NCBI GenBank assembly: GCA_022747635.1
Contig: JAKTNV010000267.1
Span: 124,001-188,000 of the forward strand
Reading direction: 5' to 3'
DNA length: 64,000 nt
DNA from: Hetaerina americana
Lineage: Eukaryota > Arthropoda > Insecta > Odonata > Calopterygidae
Under the pieces are notes generated by a model. That model was not told the DNA's origin. It made no database searches and saw nothing but the letters and a program-made list of their open reading frames with translations. How positions within the stretch are numbered: the first letter of the stretch is position 1; each line of letters begins with the position of its first letter. Shown here one piece after another: positions 45,708 to 60,078 of this stretch. The translations under genes were made by a program, and so were the position numbers.

Positions 45708-47900
45708 TGAGGTGTATAGAAGGCATTTTTTTCATTTTTAGAAATTTTAATTTTTCACATTTTTCCATGAAAAGTGCCAATACCCCCCCCTTTGGGTTCT
45801 AGGTGAAAATCTCACTCGACACAAATCAAACAAAAATGTTTCCATGGTGTGTATTGTTGTTCATATCATCAAATAAACAAAATAAAACCTAGAATAAATC
45901 CTGAATGACAAGAAATGAGCATAAATGATGCTTCGGCGCAAGTGTTAACGTTGCTAAAAGAGCCCAAATTTCAAAAAATATTGCGAAAAACAGCAATCTT
46001 CTGTTGAAGAGTGAATGTTTGAGGTGTATAGAAGGCATTTTTTTCATTTTTAGAAATTTTAATTTTTCACATTTTTCCATGAAAAGTTCCAATACCCCCC
46101 TTTGGTTTCTAGGTGAAAATCTCACTCGACACAAATCAAACAAAAATGTTTCCATGGTGTGTATTGTTGTTCATTTTCATCAAATAAACAAAATAAAACC
46201 CAGAATAAATCCTGAAAGACAAGAAATGAGCATAAAAGATGCTTTAGCGCAAGTGTTAACGTTGCTAAAAGAACCCAAATTTCAAAAAATATTGCGAAAA
46301 ACAACAATCTTCTGTATTAGAGTGAATGTTTGAGGTGTATAGATGGCATTTTTTTCATTTTTAGAAATTTTAATTTTTCACATTTTTCCATGAAAAGTGC
46401 CAATACCCTTTGGGTGCCCCCCTTTGGGTTTTAGGTGAAAATCTCACTCGAATAAAATCAAACAAAAATGTTTCCATGGTGTGTATTGTTGTACATTTTC
46501 ATCAAATAAAAAAAATAAAACCCAGAATAAATCCTGAAAGACAAGAAATGAGCATAAAAGATGCTTTAGCGCAAGTGTTAACGTTGCTAACAGAGACCAA
46601 ATTTCAAAAAATATTGCGATTAAATCCAATCTTCGGTATTAGAGTGAATGTTTGAGGTGTATAGAAGGCATTTTTTTCATTTTTAGAAATTTTAATTATT
46701 CACATTTTTCCATGAAAAGTGCCAATACCCCCCCTTTGGGTTCAAGGTGAAAATCTCACTCGACACATATCTACAAAAATGTTTCCAAGGTGTGTACTGT
46801 TGTTCATTTTCATCAAATAAAATAAATAAAACCCAGAATAAATTCTGAAAGACAAGAAATGAGCATAAAAGATGCTTCAGCGCAAGTTTAACGTTGCTTA
46901 AAGAGCCCAAATTTCAAAAAATATTGCGAAAATAAACAATTTTCTGTTTTAGAGTGAATGTTTGAGGTGTATAGAAGGCATTTATTTTATTTTTATAAAT
47001 TTTTATTTTTTACATTTTTCAATGAAAAGTGCCAATACCCCCCCCTTCGGGTTCTAGGTGAAAATCTCACTCGACACAAATGAAACAAAAATGTTTCCAT
47101 GGTGTGTATTGTTGTTCATTTTCATCAAAAAAACAAAATAACACCCAGAATAAATCCTGAAAGACAAGAAATGAGCATAAAAGATGCTTCAGCGCAGGTG
47201 TGTTCGTTGCTAAAAGAGCCCAAATTTAAAAAAATATTGCGAAAAAAAACAATCTTCTGTTTTAGAGTGAATGTTTGAGGTGTATAGAAGGCATTTATTT
47301 TATTTTTATAAATTTTAATTTTTTACATTTTTCCATGAAAAACGCCAATACCCCCCCCTTTGGGTTCTAGGTGAAAATCTCACTCGACACAAATCAAACA
47401 AAAATGTTTCCATGGTGTGTATTGTTTTTCATTTTCATCAAATAAAAAAAATAAAACCCAGAATAAATCCTGAAAGACAAGAAATGAGCATAAAAGATGC
47501 TTCAGTGCAAGTGTTAACGTTACTAAAAGAGCCCAAGTTTCAAAAAATATTGCGAAAAACAGCAATCTTCTGTTGTAGAATGAATGTTTGAGGTGTATAG
47601 AAGGCATTTTTTTCATTTTTAGAAATTTTAATTTTTCACATTTTTCCATGAAAAGTTCCAATACCCCCCCCTTTGGTTTCTAGGTGAAAATCTCACTCGA
47701 CACAAATCAAACAAAAATGTTTCCATGGTGTGTATTGTTGTTCATTTTCATCAAAAAAACAAAATAAAACCCAGAATAAATCCTGAAAGACAAGAAATCA
47801 GCATAAAAGATGCTTCAGCGCAAGTGTTAACGTTATTAAAGAGCCCAAATTTCAAAAAATATTACGAAAAACAGCAATCTTCTGTTTAAGAGTGAATGTT
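45708..47900 (+). repeat. 7-monomer higher-order repeat, copy C (2193 bp)
   Basis: Lengths 312, 311, 322, 310, 313, 313, 312, identical in pattern to copy B. Private changes: AAAATAACACCCAG near 47135, CTTCTGTTTTAGAG in monomer 5, and TTCAGTGCAAG near 47511. From 47901 the array leaves the 7-mer pattern and resumes with monomers like 40695 and 41008. Confidence 0.9.
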
Positions 47901-50900
47901 TGAGGTGTTTAGAAGGCATTTTTTTTTATTTTTAGAAATTTTAATTTTTGACATTTTTCCATGAAAAGTGCCAATACCCCCCGCTTTGGGTTCTAGGTGA
48001 AAATCTCACTCGACACAAATCAAACAAAAATGTTTCCATGGTTTGTATTGTTGTTCATTTTCATCAAATAAACAAAATAAAACCTAGAATAAATCCTGAA
48101 AGACAAGAAATGAGCATAAAAGATGCTTCAGCGCAAGTGTTATCGTTGCTAAAAGAGCCCAAATTTCAAAAAATATTGCGAAAAACAACAATCTTCAGAT
48201 TTAGAGTGAATGTTTGAGGTGTATAGAAGGCATTTATTTTATTTTTATAAATTTTAATTTTTTACATTTTTTCATGAAAAGTGCCAATACCCCCCCCTTT
48301 GGGTTCTAGGTGAAAATCTCACTCGACACAAATCAAACAAAAAAATTTCCATGGTGTGTATTGTTGTTCATATCATCAAATAAACAAAATAAAACCCAGA
48401 ATAAATCCTGAAAGACAAGAAATGAGCATAAAAGATGCTTTAGCGCAAGTGTTAACGTTGTTAACAGAGACCAAATTTCAAAAAATATTGCGATTAACAA
48501 CAATCTTCGGTATTAGAGTGAATGTTTGAGGTGTATAGAAGGCATTTTTTTCATTTTAAGAAATTTTAATTTTTTACATTTTTCCATTAAAAGTGCCCCC
48601 CCTTTGGGTTCTAGGTGAAAATCTCACTCGACACATATCAAACAAAAAAGTTTCCATGGTGTGTATTGTTGTTCATTTTCATCAAATAAGCAAAATAAAA
48701 CCCAGAATAAATCCTGAAAGACAAGAAATGAGCATAAAAGATGCTTCAGCGCAAGTGTTAACGTTGCTAAAAGAGCCCAAATTTCAAAAAATATTGCGAA
48801 AAACAGCAATCTTCTGTTGAAGAGTGAATGTTTGAGGTGTATAGAAGGCATTTTTTTCATTTTTAGAAATTTTAATTTTTCACATTTTTCCATGAAAAGT
48901 GCCAATACCCCCCCCTTTGGGTTCTAGGTGAAAATCTCACTCGACACAAATCAAACAAAAATGTTTCCATGGTGTGTATTGTTGTTCATATCATCAAATA
49001 AACAAAATAAAACCTAGAATAAATCCTGAATGACAAGAAATGAGCATAAATGATGCTTCGGCGCAAGTGTTAACGTTGCTAAAAGAGCCCAAATTTCAAA
49101 AAATATTGCGAAAAACAGCAATCTTCTGTTGAAGAGTGAATGTTTGAGGTGTATAGAAGGCATTTTTTTCATTTTTAGAAATTTTAATTTTTCACATTTT
49201 TCCATGAAAAGTTCCAATACCCCCCTTTGGTTTCTAGGTGAAAATCTCACTCGACACAAATCAAACAAAAATGTTTCCATGGTGTGTATTGTTGTTAATT
49301 TTCATCAAATAAACAAAATAAAACCCAGAATAAATCCTGAAAGACAAGAAATGAGCATAAAAGATGCTTTAGCGCAAGTGTTAACGTTGCTAAAAGAACC
49401 CAAATTTCAAAAAATATTGCGAAATACAACAATCTTCTGTATTAGAGTGAATGTTTGAGGTGTATAGAAGGCATTTTTTTCATTTTTAGAAATTTTAATT
49501 TTTCACATTTTTCCATGAAAAGTGCCAATACCCTTTGTGTGCCCCCCTTTGGGTTTTAGGTGAAAATCTCACTCGAATAAAATCAAACAAAAATGTTTCC
49601 ATGGTGTGTATTGTTGTTCATTTTCATCAAATAAAAAAAATAAAACCCAGAATAAATCCTGAAAGACAAGAAATGAGCATAAAAGATGCTTTAGCGCAAG
49701 TGTTAACGTTGCTAACAGAGACCAAATTTCAAAAAATATTGCGATTAACAACAATCTTCGGTATTAGAGTGAATGTTTGAGGTGTATAGAAGGCATTTTT
49801 TTCATTTTTAGAAATTTTAATTTTTTACATTTTTCCATGAAAAGTGCCAATACCCCCCCTTTTGGTTCAAGGTGAAAATCTCACTCGACACATATCTACA
49901 AAAATGTTTCCAAGGTGTGTACTGTTGTTAATTTTCATCAAATAAAATAAATAAAACCCAGAATAAATTCTGAAAGACAAGAAATGAGCATAAAAGATGC
50001 TTTAGCGCAAGTGTTAACGTCGCTAACAGAGACCAAATTTTAAAAAATATTGCGATTAAATCCAATCTTCGGTATTAGAGTGAATGTTTGAGGTGTATAG
50101 AAGGCATTTTTTTCATTTTTAGAAATTTTAATTATTCACATTTTTCCATGAAAAGTGCCAATACCCCCCCTTTGGGTTCAAGGTGAAAATCTCACTCGAC
50201 ACATATCTACAAAAATGTTTCCAAGGTGTGTACTGTTGCTCATTTTCATCAAATAAAATAAATAAAACCCAGAATAAATTCTGAAAGACAAGAAATGAGC
50301 ATAAAAGATGCTTCAGCGCAAGTTTAACGTTGCTTAAAGAGCCCAAATTTCAAAAAATATTGCGAAAAAAAACAATTTTCTGTTTTAGAGTGAATGTTTG
50401 AGGTGTATAGAAGGCATTTATTTTATTTTTATAAATTTTTATTTTTTACATTTTTCAATGAAAAGTGCCAATACCCCCCCCTTTGGGTTCTAGGTGAAAA
50501 TCTCACTCGACACAAATGAAACAAAAATGTTTCCATGGTGTGTATTGTTGTTCATTTTCATCAAAAAAACAAAATAAAACCCAGAATAAATCCTGAAAGA
50601 CAAGAAATGAGCATAAAAGATGCTTCAGCGCAGGTGTGTTCGTTGCTAAAAGAGCCCAAATTTAAAAAAATATTGCGAAAAAAAACAATCTTCTGTTTTA
50701 GAGTGAATGTTTGAGGTGTATAGAAGGCATTTATTTTATTTTTATAAATTTTAATTTTTTACATTTTTCCATGAAAAACGCCAATACCCCCCCCTTTGGG
50801 TTCTAGGTGAAAATCTCACTCGACACAAATCAAACAAAAATGTTTCCATGGTGTGTATTGTTGTTCATTTTCATCAAAAAAACAAAATAAAACCCAGAAT

Positions 50901-53900
50901 AAATCCTGAAAGACAAGAAATGAGCATAAAAGATGCTTCAGCGCAAGTGTTAACGTTACTAAAAGAGCCCAAGTTTCAAAAAATATTGCGAAAAACAGCA
51001 ATCTTCTGTTGTAGAATGAATGTTTGAGGTGTATAGAAGGCATTTTTTTCATTTTTAGACATTTTAATTTTTCACATTTTTCCATGAAAAGTTCCAATAC
51101 CCCCCCCTTTGGTTTCTAGGTGAAAATCTCACTCGACACAAATCAAACAAAAATGTTTCCATGGTGTGTATTGTTGTTCATTTTCATCAAATAAACAAAA
51201 TAAAACCCAGAATAAATCCTGAAAGACAAGAAATGAGCATAAAAGATGCTTTAGCGCAAGTGTTAACGTTGCTAAAAGAACCCAAATTTCAAAAAATATT
51301 GCGAAAAACAACAATCTTCTGTATTAGAGTGAATGTTTGAGGTGTATAGAAGGCATTTTTTTCATTTTTAGAAATTTTAATTTTTCACATTTTTCCATGA
51401 AAAGTGCCAATACCCTTTGGGTGCCCCCCTTTGGGTTCTAGGTGAAAATCTCACTCGAATAAAATCAAACAAAAATGTTTCCATGGTGTGTATTGTTGTT
51501 CATTTTCATCAAATAAAAAAAATAAAACCCAGAATAAATCCTGAAAGACAAGAAATGAGCATAAAAGATGCTTTAGCGCAAGTGTTAACGTTGCTAACAG
51601 AGACCAAATTTCAAAAAATATTGCGATTAACAACAATCTTCGGTATTAGAGTGAATGTTTGAGGTGTATAGAAGGCATTTTTTTCATTTTTAGAAATTTT
51701 AATTTTTTACATTTTTCCATGAAAAGTGCCAATACCCCCCCTTTGGGTTCAAGGTGAAAATCTCACTCGACACATATCTACAAAAATGTTTCCAAGGTGT
51801 GTACTGTTGTTAATTTTCATCAAATAAAATAAATAAAACCCAGAATAAATTCTGAAAGACAAGAAATGAGCATAAAAGATGCTTCAGCGCATGTATTAAC
51901 GTTGCTAAAAGAGCCCAAATTTCAATAAATATTGCGAAAAACAACAATCTTCTGTTTTAGAGTGAATCTTTGAGGTGTATAGAAGGCATTTTTTTCATTT
52001 TTAGAAATTTTAATTTTTCACATTTTTCCATGAAAAGTGCCAATACCCCCCCTTTTGGGTTCTAGGTGAAAATCTCACTCGACACAAATCAAACAAAAAT
52101 GTTTCCATGGTGTGTATTGTTGTTCATATCATCAAATAAAAAAAATAAAACCTAGAATAAATCCTGAATTACAAGAAATGAGCATAAAAGATGCTTCGGC
52201 GCAAGTGTTAACGTTGCTAAAAGAGCCCAAATTTCAAAAAATATTGCGAAAAACAGCAATCTTCTGTTGAAGAGTGAATGTTTGAGGTGTATAGAAGGCA
52301 TTTTTTTCATTTTTAGAAATTTTAATTTTTCACATTTTTCCATGAAAAGTTCCAATACCCCCCTTTGGTTTCTAGGTGAAAATCTCACTCGACACAAATC
52401 AAACAAAAATGTTTCCATGGTGTGTATTGTTGTTCATTTTCAACAAATAAACAAAATAAAACCCAGAATAAATCCTGAAAGACAAGAAATGAGCATAAAA
52501 GATGCTTTAGCGCAAGTGTTAACGTTGCTAAAAGAACCCAAATTTCAAAAAATATTGCGAAAAACAACAATCTTCTGTATTAGAGTGAATGTTTGAGGTG
52601 TATAGAAGGCATTTTTTTCATTTTTAGAAATTTTAATTTTTCACATTTTTCCATGAAAAGTGCATATACCCCCCCCTTTGGGTTCTAGGTGAAAATCTCA
52701 CTCGAATAAAATCAAACAAAAATGTTTCCATGGTGTGTATTGTTGTTCATTTTCATCAAATAAAAAAAATAAAACCCAGAATAAATCCTGAAAGACAAGA
52801 AATGAGCATAAAAGATGCTTTAGCGCAAGTGTTAACGTTGCTAACAGAGACCAAATTTCAAAAAATATTGCGATTAACAACAATCTTCGGTATTAGAGTG
52901 AATGTTTGAGGTGTATAGAAGGCATTTTTTTCATTTTTAGAAATTTTAATTTTTTACATTTTTCCATGAAAAGTGCTAATACCCCCCCTTTTGGTTCAAG
53001 GTGAAAATCTCACTCGACACATATCTACAAAAATGTTTCCAAGGTGTGTACTGTTGTTAATTTTCATCAAATAAAATAAATAAAACCCAGAATAAATTCT
53101 GAAAGACAAGAAATGAGCATAAAAGATGCTTTAGCGCAAGTGTTAACGTCGCTAACAGAGACCAAATTTCAAAAAATATTGCGATTAAATCCAATCTTGG
53201 GTATTAGAGTGAATGTTTGAGGTGTATGGAAGGCATTTTTTTTCATTTTTAGAAATTTTAATTATTCACATTTTTCCATGAAAAGTGCTAATACCCCCCC
53301 TTTGGGTTCAAGGTGAAAATCTCACTCGACACATATCTACAAAAATGTTTCCAAGGTGTGTACTGTTGTTAATTTTCATCAAATAAACAAAATAAAACCC
53401 AGAATAAATCCTGAAAGACAAGAAATGAGCATAAAAGATGCTTCAGCGCAATTGTTAACGTTGCTAAAAGAGCCCAAATTTCAAAAAATATTGCGAAAAA
53501 CAACAATCTTCGGTATTAGAGTGAATGTTTGAGGTGTATAGAAGGCATTTTTTTCATTTTAAGAAATTTTAATTTTTTACATTTTTCCATTAAAAGTGCC
53601 CCCCCTTTGGGTTCTAGGTGAAAATCTCACTCGACACAAATCAAACAAAAAAGTTTCCATGGTGTGTATTGTTGTTCATTTTCATCAAATAAGCAAAATA
53701 AAACCCAGAATAAATCCTGAAAGACAAGAAATGAGCATAAAAGATGCTTCAGCGCAAGTGTTAACGTTGCTAAAAGAGGCCAAATTTCAAAAAATATTGC
53801 GAAAAACAGCAATCTTCTGTTGAAGAGTGAATGTTTGAGGTGTATAGAAGGCATTTTTTTCATTTTTAGAAATTTTAATTTTTCACATTTTTCCATGAAA

Positions 53901-55694
53901 AGTGCCAATACCCCCCCCTTTGGGTTCTAGGTGAAAATCTCACTCGACACAAATCAAACAAAAATGTTTCCATGGTGTGTATTGTTGTTCATATCATCAA
54001 ATAAACAAAATAAAACCTAGAATAAATCCTGAATGACAAGAAATGAGCATAAATGATGCTTCGGCGTAAGTGTTAACGTTGCTAAAAGAGCCCAAATTTC
54101 AAAAAATATTGCGAAAAACAGCAATCTTCTGTTGAAGAGTGAATGTTTGAGGTGTATAGAAGGCATTTTTTTCATTTTTAGAAATTTTAATTTTTCACAT
54201 TTTTCCATGAAAAGTTCCAATACCCCCCTTTGGTTTCTAGGTGAAAATCTCACTCGACACAAATCAAACAAAAATGTTTCCATGGTGTGTATTGTTGTTC
54301 ATTTTCATCAAATAAACAAAATAAAACCCAGAATAAATCCTGAAAGACAAGAAATGAGCATAAAAGATGCTTTAGCGCAAGTGTTAACGTTGCTAACAGA
54401 GACCAAATTTCAAAAAATATTGCGATTAACAACAATCTTCGGTATTAGAGTGAATGTTTGAGGTGTATAGAAGGCATTTTTTTCATTTTTAGAAATTTTA
54501 ATTTTTTACATTTTTCCATGAAAAGTGCCAATACCCCCCCTTTTGGTTCAAGGTGAAAATCTCACTCGACACATATCTACAAAAATGTTTCCAAGGTGTG
54601 TACTGTTGTTAATTTTCATCAAATAAAATAAATAAAACCCAGAATAAATTCTGAAAGACAAGAAATGAGCATAAAGATGCTTTAGCGCAAGTGTTAACGT
54701 CGCTAACAGAGACCAAATTTCAAAAAATATTGCGATTAAATCCAATCTTCGGTATTAGAGTGAATGTTTGAGGTGTATAGAAGGCATTTTTTTCATTTTT
54801 AGAAATTTTAATTATTCACATTTTTCCATGAAAAGTGCCAATACCCCCCCTTTGGGTTCAAGGTGAAAATCTCACTCGACACATATCTACAAAAATGTTT
54901 CCAAGGTGTGTACTGTTGTTCATTTTCATCAAATAAAATAAATAAAACCCAGAATAAATTCTGAAAGACAAGAAATGAGCATAAAAGATGCTTCAGCGCA
55001 AGTTTAACGTTGCTTAAAGAGCCCAAATTTCAAAAAATATTGCGAAAAAAAACAATTTTCTGTTTTAGAGTGAATGTTTGAGGTGTATAGAAGGCATTTA
55101 TTTTATTTTTATAAATTTTATTTTTTACATTTTTCAATGAAAAGTGCCAATACCCCCCCTTTTGGGTTCTAGGTGAAAATCTCACTCGACACAAATGAAA
55201 CAAAAATGTTTCCATGGTGTGTATTGTTGTTCATTTTCATCAAAAAAACAAAATAAAACCCAGAATAAATCCTGAAAGACAAGAAATGAGCATAAAAGAT
55301 GCTTCAGCGCAGGTGTGTTCGTTGCTAAAAGAGCCCAAATTTAAAAAAATATTGCGAAAAAAAACAATCTTCTGTTTTAGAGTGAATGTTTGAGGTGTAT
55401 AGAAGGCATTTATTTTATTTTTATAAATTTTAATTTTTTACATTTTTCCATGAAAAACGCCAATACCCCCCCCTTTGGGTTCTAGGTGAAAATCTCACTC
55501 GACACAAATCAAACAAAAATGTTTCCATGGTGTGTATTGTTGTTCATTTTCATCAAATAAAACCCAGAATAAATCCTGAAAGACAAGAAATGAGCATAAA
55601 AGATGCTTTAGCGCAAGTGTTAACGTTGCTAAAAGAACCCAAATTTCAAAAAATATTGCGAAAAACAACAATCTTCTGTATTAGAGTGAATGTT
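47901..55694 (+). repeat. Variable higher-order stretch between the 7-mers and the 14-mer
   Basis: Twenty-five monomers made of the same types as the 7-mer and 14-mer units in shuffled order. Anchor cassettes start at 48833, 51971 and 53836, so unit lengths are 10 and 6 monomers. The GTCGCTAACAGAG monomer occurs at 49778, 52907 and 54459, and again at 57588 and 61970. The GCAGGTGTGTTCG and AAAAACGCC pair of the 7-mers recurs at 50399/50712 and 55079/55391. Short monomers lie at 48527, 53530 (306 bp) and 55391 (304 bp). Confidence 0.65.
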
Positions 55695-58600
55695 TGAGGT
55701 GTATAGAAGGCATTTTTTTCATTTTTAGAAATTTTAATTTTTCACATTTTTCCATGAAAAGTGCCAATACCCTTTGGGTGCCCCCCTTTGGGTTCTAGGT
55801 GAAAATCTCACTCGAATAAAATCAAACAAAAATGTTTCCATGGTGTGTATTGTTGTTCATTTTCATCAAATAAAAAAAATAAAACCCAGAATAAATCCTG
55901 AAAGACAAGAAATGAGCATAAAAGATGCTTTAGCGCCAGTGTTAACGTTGCTAACAGAGACCAAATTTCAAAAAATATTGCGATTAACAACAATCTTCGG
56001 TATTAGAGTGAATGTTTGAGGTGTATAGAAGGCATTTTTTTCATTTTTAGAAATTTTAATTTTTTACATTTTTCCATGAAAAGTGCCAATACCCCCCCTT
56101 TGGGTTCAAGGTGAAAATCTCACTCGACACATATCTACAAAAATGTTTCCAAGGTGTGTACTGTTGTTAATTTTCATCAAATAAAATAAATAAAACCCAG
56201 AATAAATTCTGAAAGACAAGAAATGAGCATAAAAGATGCTTCAGCGCATGTATTAACGTTGCTAAAAGAGCCCAAATTTCAATAAATATTGCGAAAAACA
56301 ACAATCTTCTGTTTTAGAGTGAATCTTTGAGGTGTATAGAAGGCATTTTTTTCATTTTTAGAAATTTTAATTTTTCACATTTTTCCATGAAAAGTGCCAA
56401 TACCCTTTGGGTGCCCCCCTTTGGGTTCTAGGTGAAAATCTCACTCGACACAAATCAAACAAAAAAGTTTCCATGGTGTGTATTGTTGTTCATTTTCATC
56501 AAATAAACAAAATAAAACCCAGAATAAATCCTGAAAGACAAGAAATGAGCATAAAAGATGCTTCAGCGCAAGTGTTAACGTTGCTAAAAGAGCCCAAATT
56601 TCAAAAAATATTGCGAAAAACAGCAATCTTCTGTTTAAGAGTGAATGTTTGAGGTGTATAGAAGGCATTTTTTTCATTTTTAGAAATTTTAATTTTTCAC
56701 ATTTTTCCATGAAAAGTGCCAATACCCCTCCCTTTGGGTTCTAGGTGAAAATCTCACTCGACACAAATCAAACAAAAATGTTTCCATGGTGTGTATTGTT
56801 GTTCATATCATCAAATAAAAAAAATAAAACCTAGAATAAATCCTGAATTACAAGAAATGAGCATAAAAGATGCTTCGGCGCAAGTGTTAACGTTGCTAAA
56901 AGAGCCCAAATTTCAAAAAATATTGCGAAAAACAGCAATCTTCTGTTGAAGAGTGAATGTTTGAGGTGTATAGAAGGCATTTTTTTCATTTTTAGAAATT
57001 TTAATTTTTCACATTTTTCCATGAAAAGTTCCAATACCCCCCCTTTGGTTTCTAGGTGAAAATCTCACTCGACACAAATCAAACAAAAATGTTTCCATGG
57101 TGTGTATTGTTGTTCATTTTCATCAAATAAACAAAATAAAACCCAGAATAAATCCTGAAAGACAAGAAATGAGCATAAAAGATGCTTTAGCGCAAGTGTT
57201 AACGTTGCTAAAAGAACCCAAATTTCAAAAAATATTGCGAAAAACAACAATCTTCTGTATTAGAGTGAATGTTTGAGGTGTATAGAAGGCATTTTTTTCA
57301 TTTTTAGAAATTTTAATTTTTCACATTTTTCCATGAAAAGTGCCAACCCCCCCCCCCCTAGGGTTCTAGGTGAAAATCTCAATCGACACAAATCAAACAA
57401 AAATGTTTCCATGGTGTGTATTGTTGTTCATTTTCATCAAATAAAAAAAATAAAACCCAGAATAAATCCTGAAAGACAAGAAATGAGCATAAAAGATGCT
57501 TTAGCGCAAGTGTTAACGTTGCTAACAGAGACCAAATTTCAAAAAATATTGCGATTAACAACAATCTTCGGTATTAGAGTGAATGTTTGAGGTGTATAGA
57601 AGGCATTTTTTTCATTTTTAGAAATTTTAATTTTTTACATTTTTCCATGAAAAGTGCCAATACCCCCCCTTTTGGTTCAAGGTGAAAATCTCACTCGACA
57701 CATATCTACAAAAATGTTTCCAAGGTGTGTACTGTTGTTAATTTTCATCAAATAAAATAAATAAAACCCAGAATAAATTCTGAAAGACAAGAAATGAGCA
57801 TAAAAGATGCTTTAGCGCAAGTGTTAACGTCGCTAACAGAGACCAAATTTCAAAAAATATTGCGAAAAACAGCAATCTTCTGTTGTAGAATGAATGTTTG
57901 AGGTGTATGGAAGGCATTTTTTTCATTTTTAGAAATTTTAATTATTCACATTTTTCCATGAAAAGTGCCAATACCCCCCCTTTGGGTTCAAGGTGAAAAT
58001 CTCACTCGACACATATCTACAAAAATGTTTCCAAGGTGTGTACTGTTGTTAATTTTCATCAAATAAACAAAATAAAACCCAGAATAAATCCTGAAAGACA
58101 AGAAATGAGCATAAAAGATGCTTCAGCGCAATTGTTAACGTTGCTAAAAGAGCCCAAATTTCAAAAAATATTGCGAAAAACAACAATCTTCTGTTTTAGA
58201 GTGAATGTTTGAGGTGTATAGAAGGCATTTATTTTATTTTTAGAAATTTTAATTTTTTACATTTTTCCATGAAAAGTGCCAATACCCCCCCCTTTGGGTT
58301 CTAGGTGAAAATCTCACTCGACACAAATGAAACAAAAAATTTTCCATGGTGTGTATTGTTGTTCATTTTCATCAAATAAACAAAATAAAACCAAGAATAA
58401 ATCCTGAAAGACAAGAAATGAGCATAAAAGATGCTTCAGCGCAAGTGTTAACGTTGCTATAAGAGCCCAAATTTCAAAAAATATTGCGAAAAACAACAAT
58501 CTTCATTTTTAGAGTGAATGTTTGAGGTGTATAGAAGGCATTTATTTTATTTTTATAAATTTTAATTTTTTACATTTTTCCATGAAAAGTGCCAATACCC

Positions 58601-60078
58601 CTCCTTTTGGGTTCTAGGTGAAAATCTCACTCGACACAAATCAAACAAAAATGTTTCCATGGTGTGTATTGTTGTTCATTTTCATCAAAAAAACAAAATA
58701 AAACCCAGAATAAATCCTGAAAGACAAGAAATGAGCATAAAAGATGCTTCAGCGCAAGTGTTAACGTTATTAAAGAGCCCAAATTTCAAAAAATATTGCG
58801 AAAAACAGCAATCTTCTGTTTAAGAGTAAATGTTTGAGGTGTACAGAAGGCATTTATTTTATTTTTATAAATTTTAATTTTTTACATTTTTTCATGAAAA
58901 GTGCCAATACCCCCCCCCTTTGGGTTCTAGGTGAAAATTTCACTTGACACAAATGAAACAAAAATGTTTCCATGGTGTGTATTGTTGTTCATTTTCATCA
59001 AATAAACAAAATAAAACCCAGAATAAATCCTGATAGACAAGAAATGAGCATAAAAGATGCTTCAGCGGAAGTGTTAACGTTGCTAAAAGAGCCCAAATTT
59101 CAAAAAATATTGCGAAAAACAACAATCTTCATTTTTAGAGTGAATGTTTGAGGTGTATAGAAGGCATTTATTTTATTTTTAGAAATTTTAATTTTTCACA
59201 TTTTTCCATGAAAAGTGCCCTTTGGGTTCTAGGTGAAAATCTCACTCGACACAAATCAAACAAAAAAGTTTCCATGGTGTGTATTGTTGTTCATTTTCAT
59301 CAAATAAACAAAATAAAACCCAGAATAAATCCTGAAAGACAAGAAATAAGCATAAAAGATGCTTTAGCGCAAGTGTTAACGTTGTTAACAGAGACCAAAT
59401 TTCAAAAAATATTGCGATTAACAACAATCTTCGGTATTAGAGTGCATGTTTGAGGTGTATAGAAGGCATTTTTTTCATTTTAAGAAATTTTAATTTTTTA
59501 CATTTTTCCATTAAAAGTGCCAATACTGCCCCCCCTTTGGTTTCTAGGTGAAAATCTCACTCGACACAAATCAAACAAAAATGTTTCCATGGTGTGTATT
59601 GTTGTTCATTTTCATCAAATAAGCAAAATAAAACCCAGAATAAATCCTGAAAGACAAGAAATGAGCATAAAAGATGCTTCAGCGCAAGTGTTAACGTTAC
59701 TAAAAGAGCCCAAGTTTCAAAAAATATTGCGAAAAACAGCAATCTTCTGTTGTAGAATGAATGTTTGAGGTGTATAGAAGGCATTTTTTTCATTTTTAGA
59801 AATTTTAATTTTTCACATTTTTCCATGAAAAGTTCCAATACCCCCCCCTTTGGTTTCTAGGTGAAAATCTCACTCGACACAAATCAAACAAAAATGTTTC
59901 CATGGTGTGTATTGTTGTTCATTTTCATCAAATAAACAAAATAAAACCCAGAATAAATCCTGAAAGACAAGAAATGAGCATAAAAGATGCTTTAGCGCAA
60001 GTGTTAACGTTGCTAAAAGAACCCAAATTTCAAAAAATATTGCGAAAAACAACAATCTTCTGTATTAGAGTGAATGTT
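55695..60078 (+). repeat. 14-monomer higher-order repeat (4384 bp)
   Basis: Monomer lengths 322, 311, 322, 312, 312, 314, 311, 311, 313, 312, 314, 302, 315, 313. The next unit at 60079 repeats the first seven and last three monomers with the same distinctive lengths. Marks: GTGAATCTTTGAGG before monomer 3, GAATTACAAG in monomer 4, a 12-base C tract ending in TAGGGTTC in monomer 6 (57347), ATGGAAGGC in monomer 8, GTGCCCTTTGGG in monomer 11 and AATACTGCCCC in monomer 12. Confidence 0.85.
59149..59450 (+). repeat. Short monomer (302 bp): C tract and flank deleted
   Basis: Reads GTGCCCTTTGGG near 59215, lacking AATA and most of the C tract. The same form is inherited in the next higher-order copy at 62593-62894, so the deletion predates that duplication. 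These are the shortest monomers in the window. Confidence 0.85.

Noticed and set aside
57347..57368. Telomere-like TAGGGTT next to a C tract
   Set aside because: Only one unit is present, arising from a TA change at the edge of the C tract (also near 61740). There is no tandem telomere repeat.
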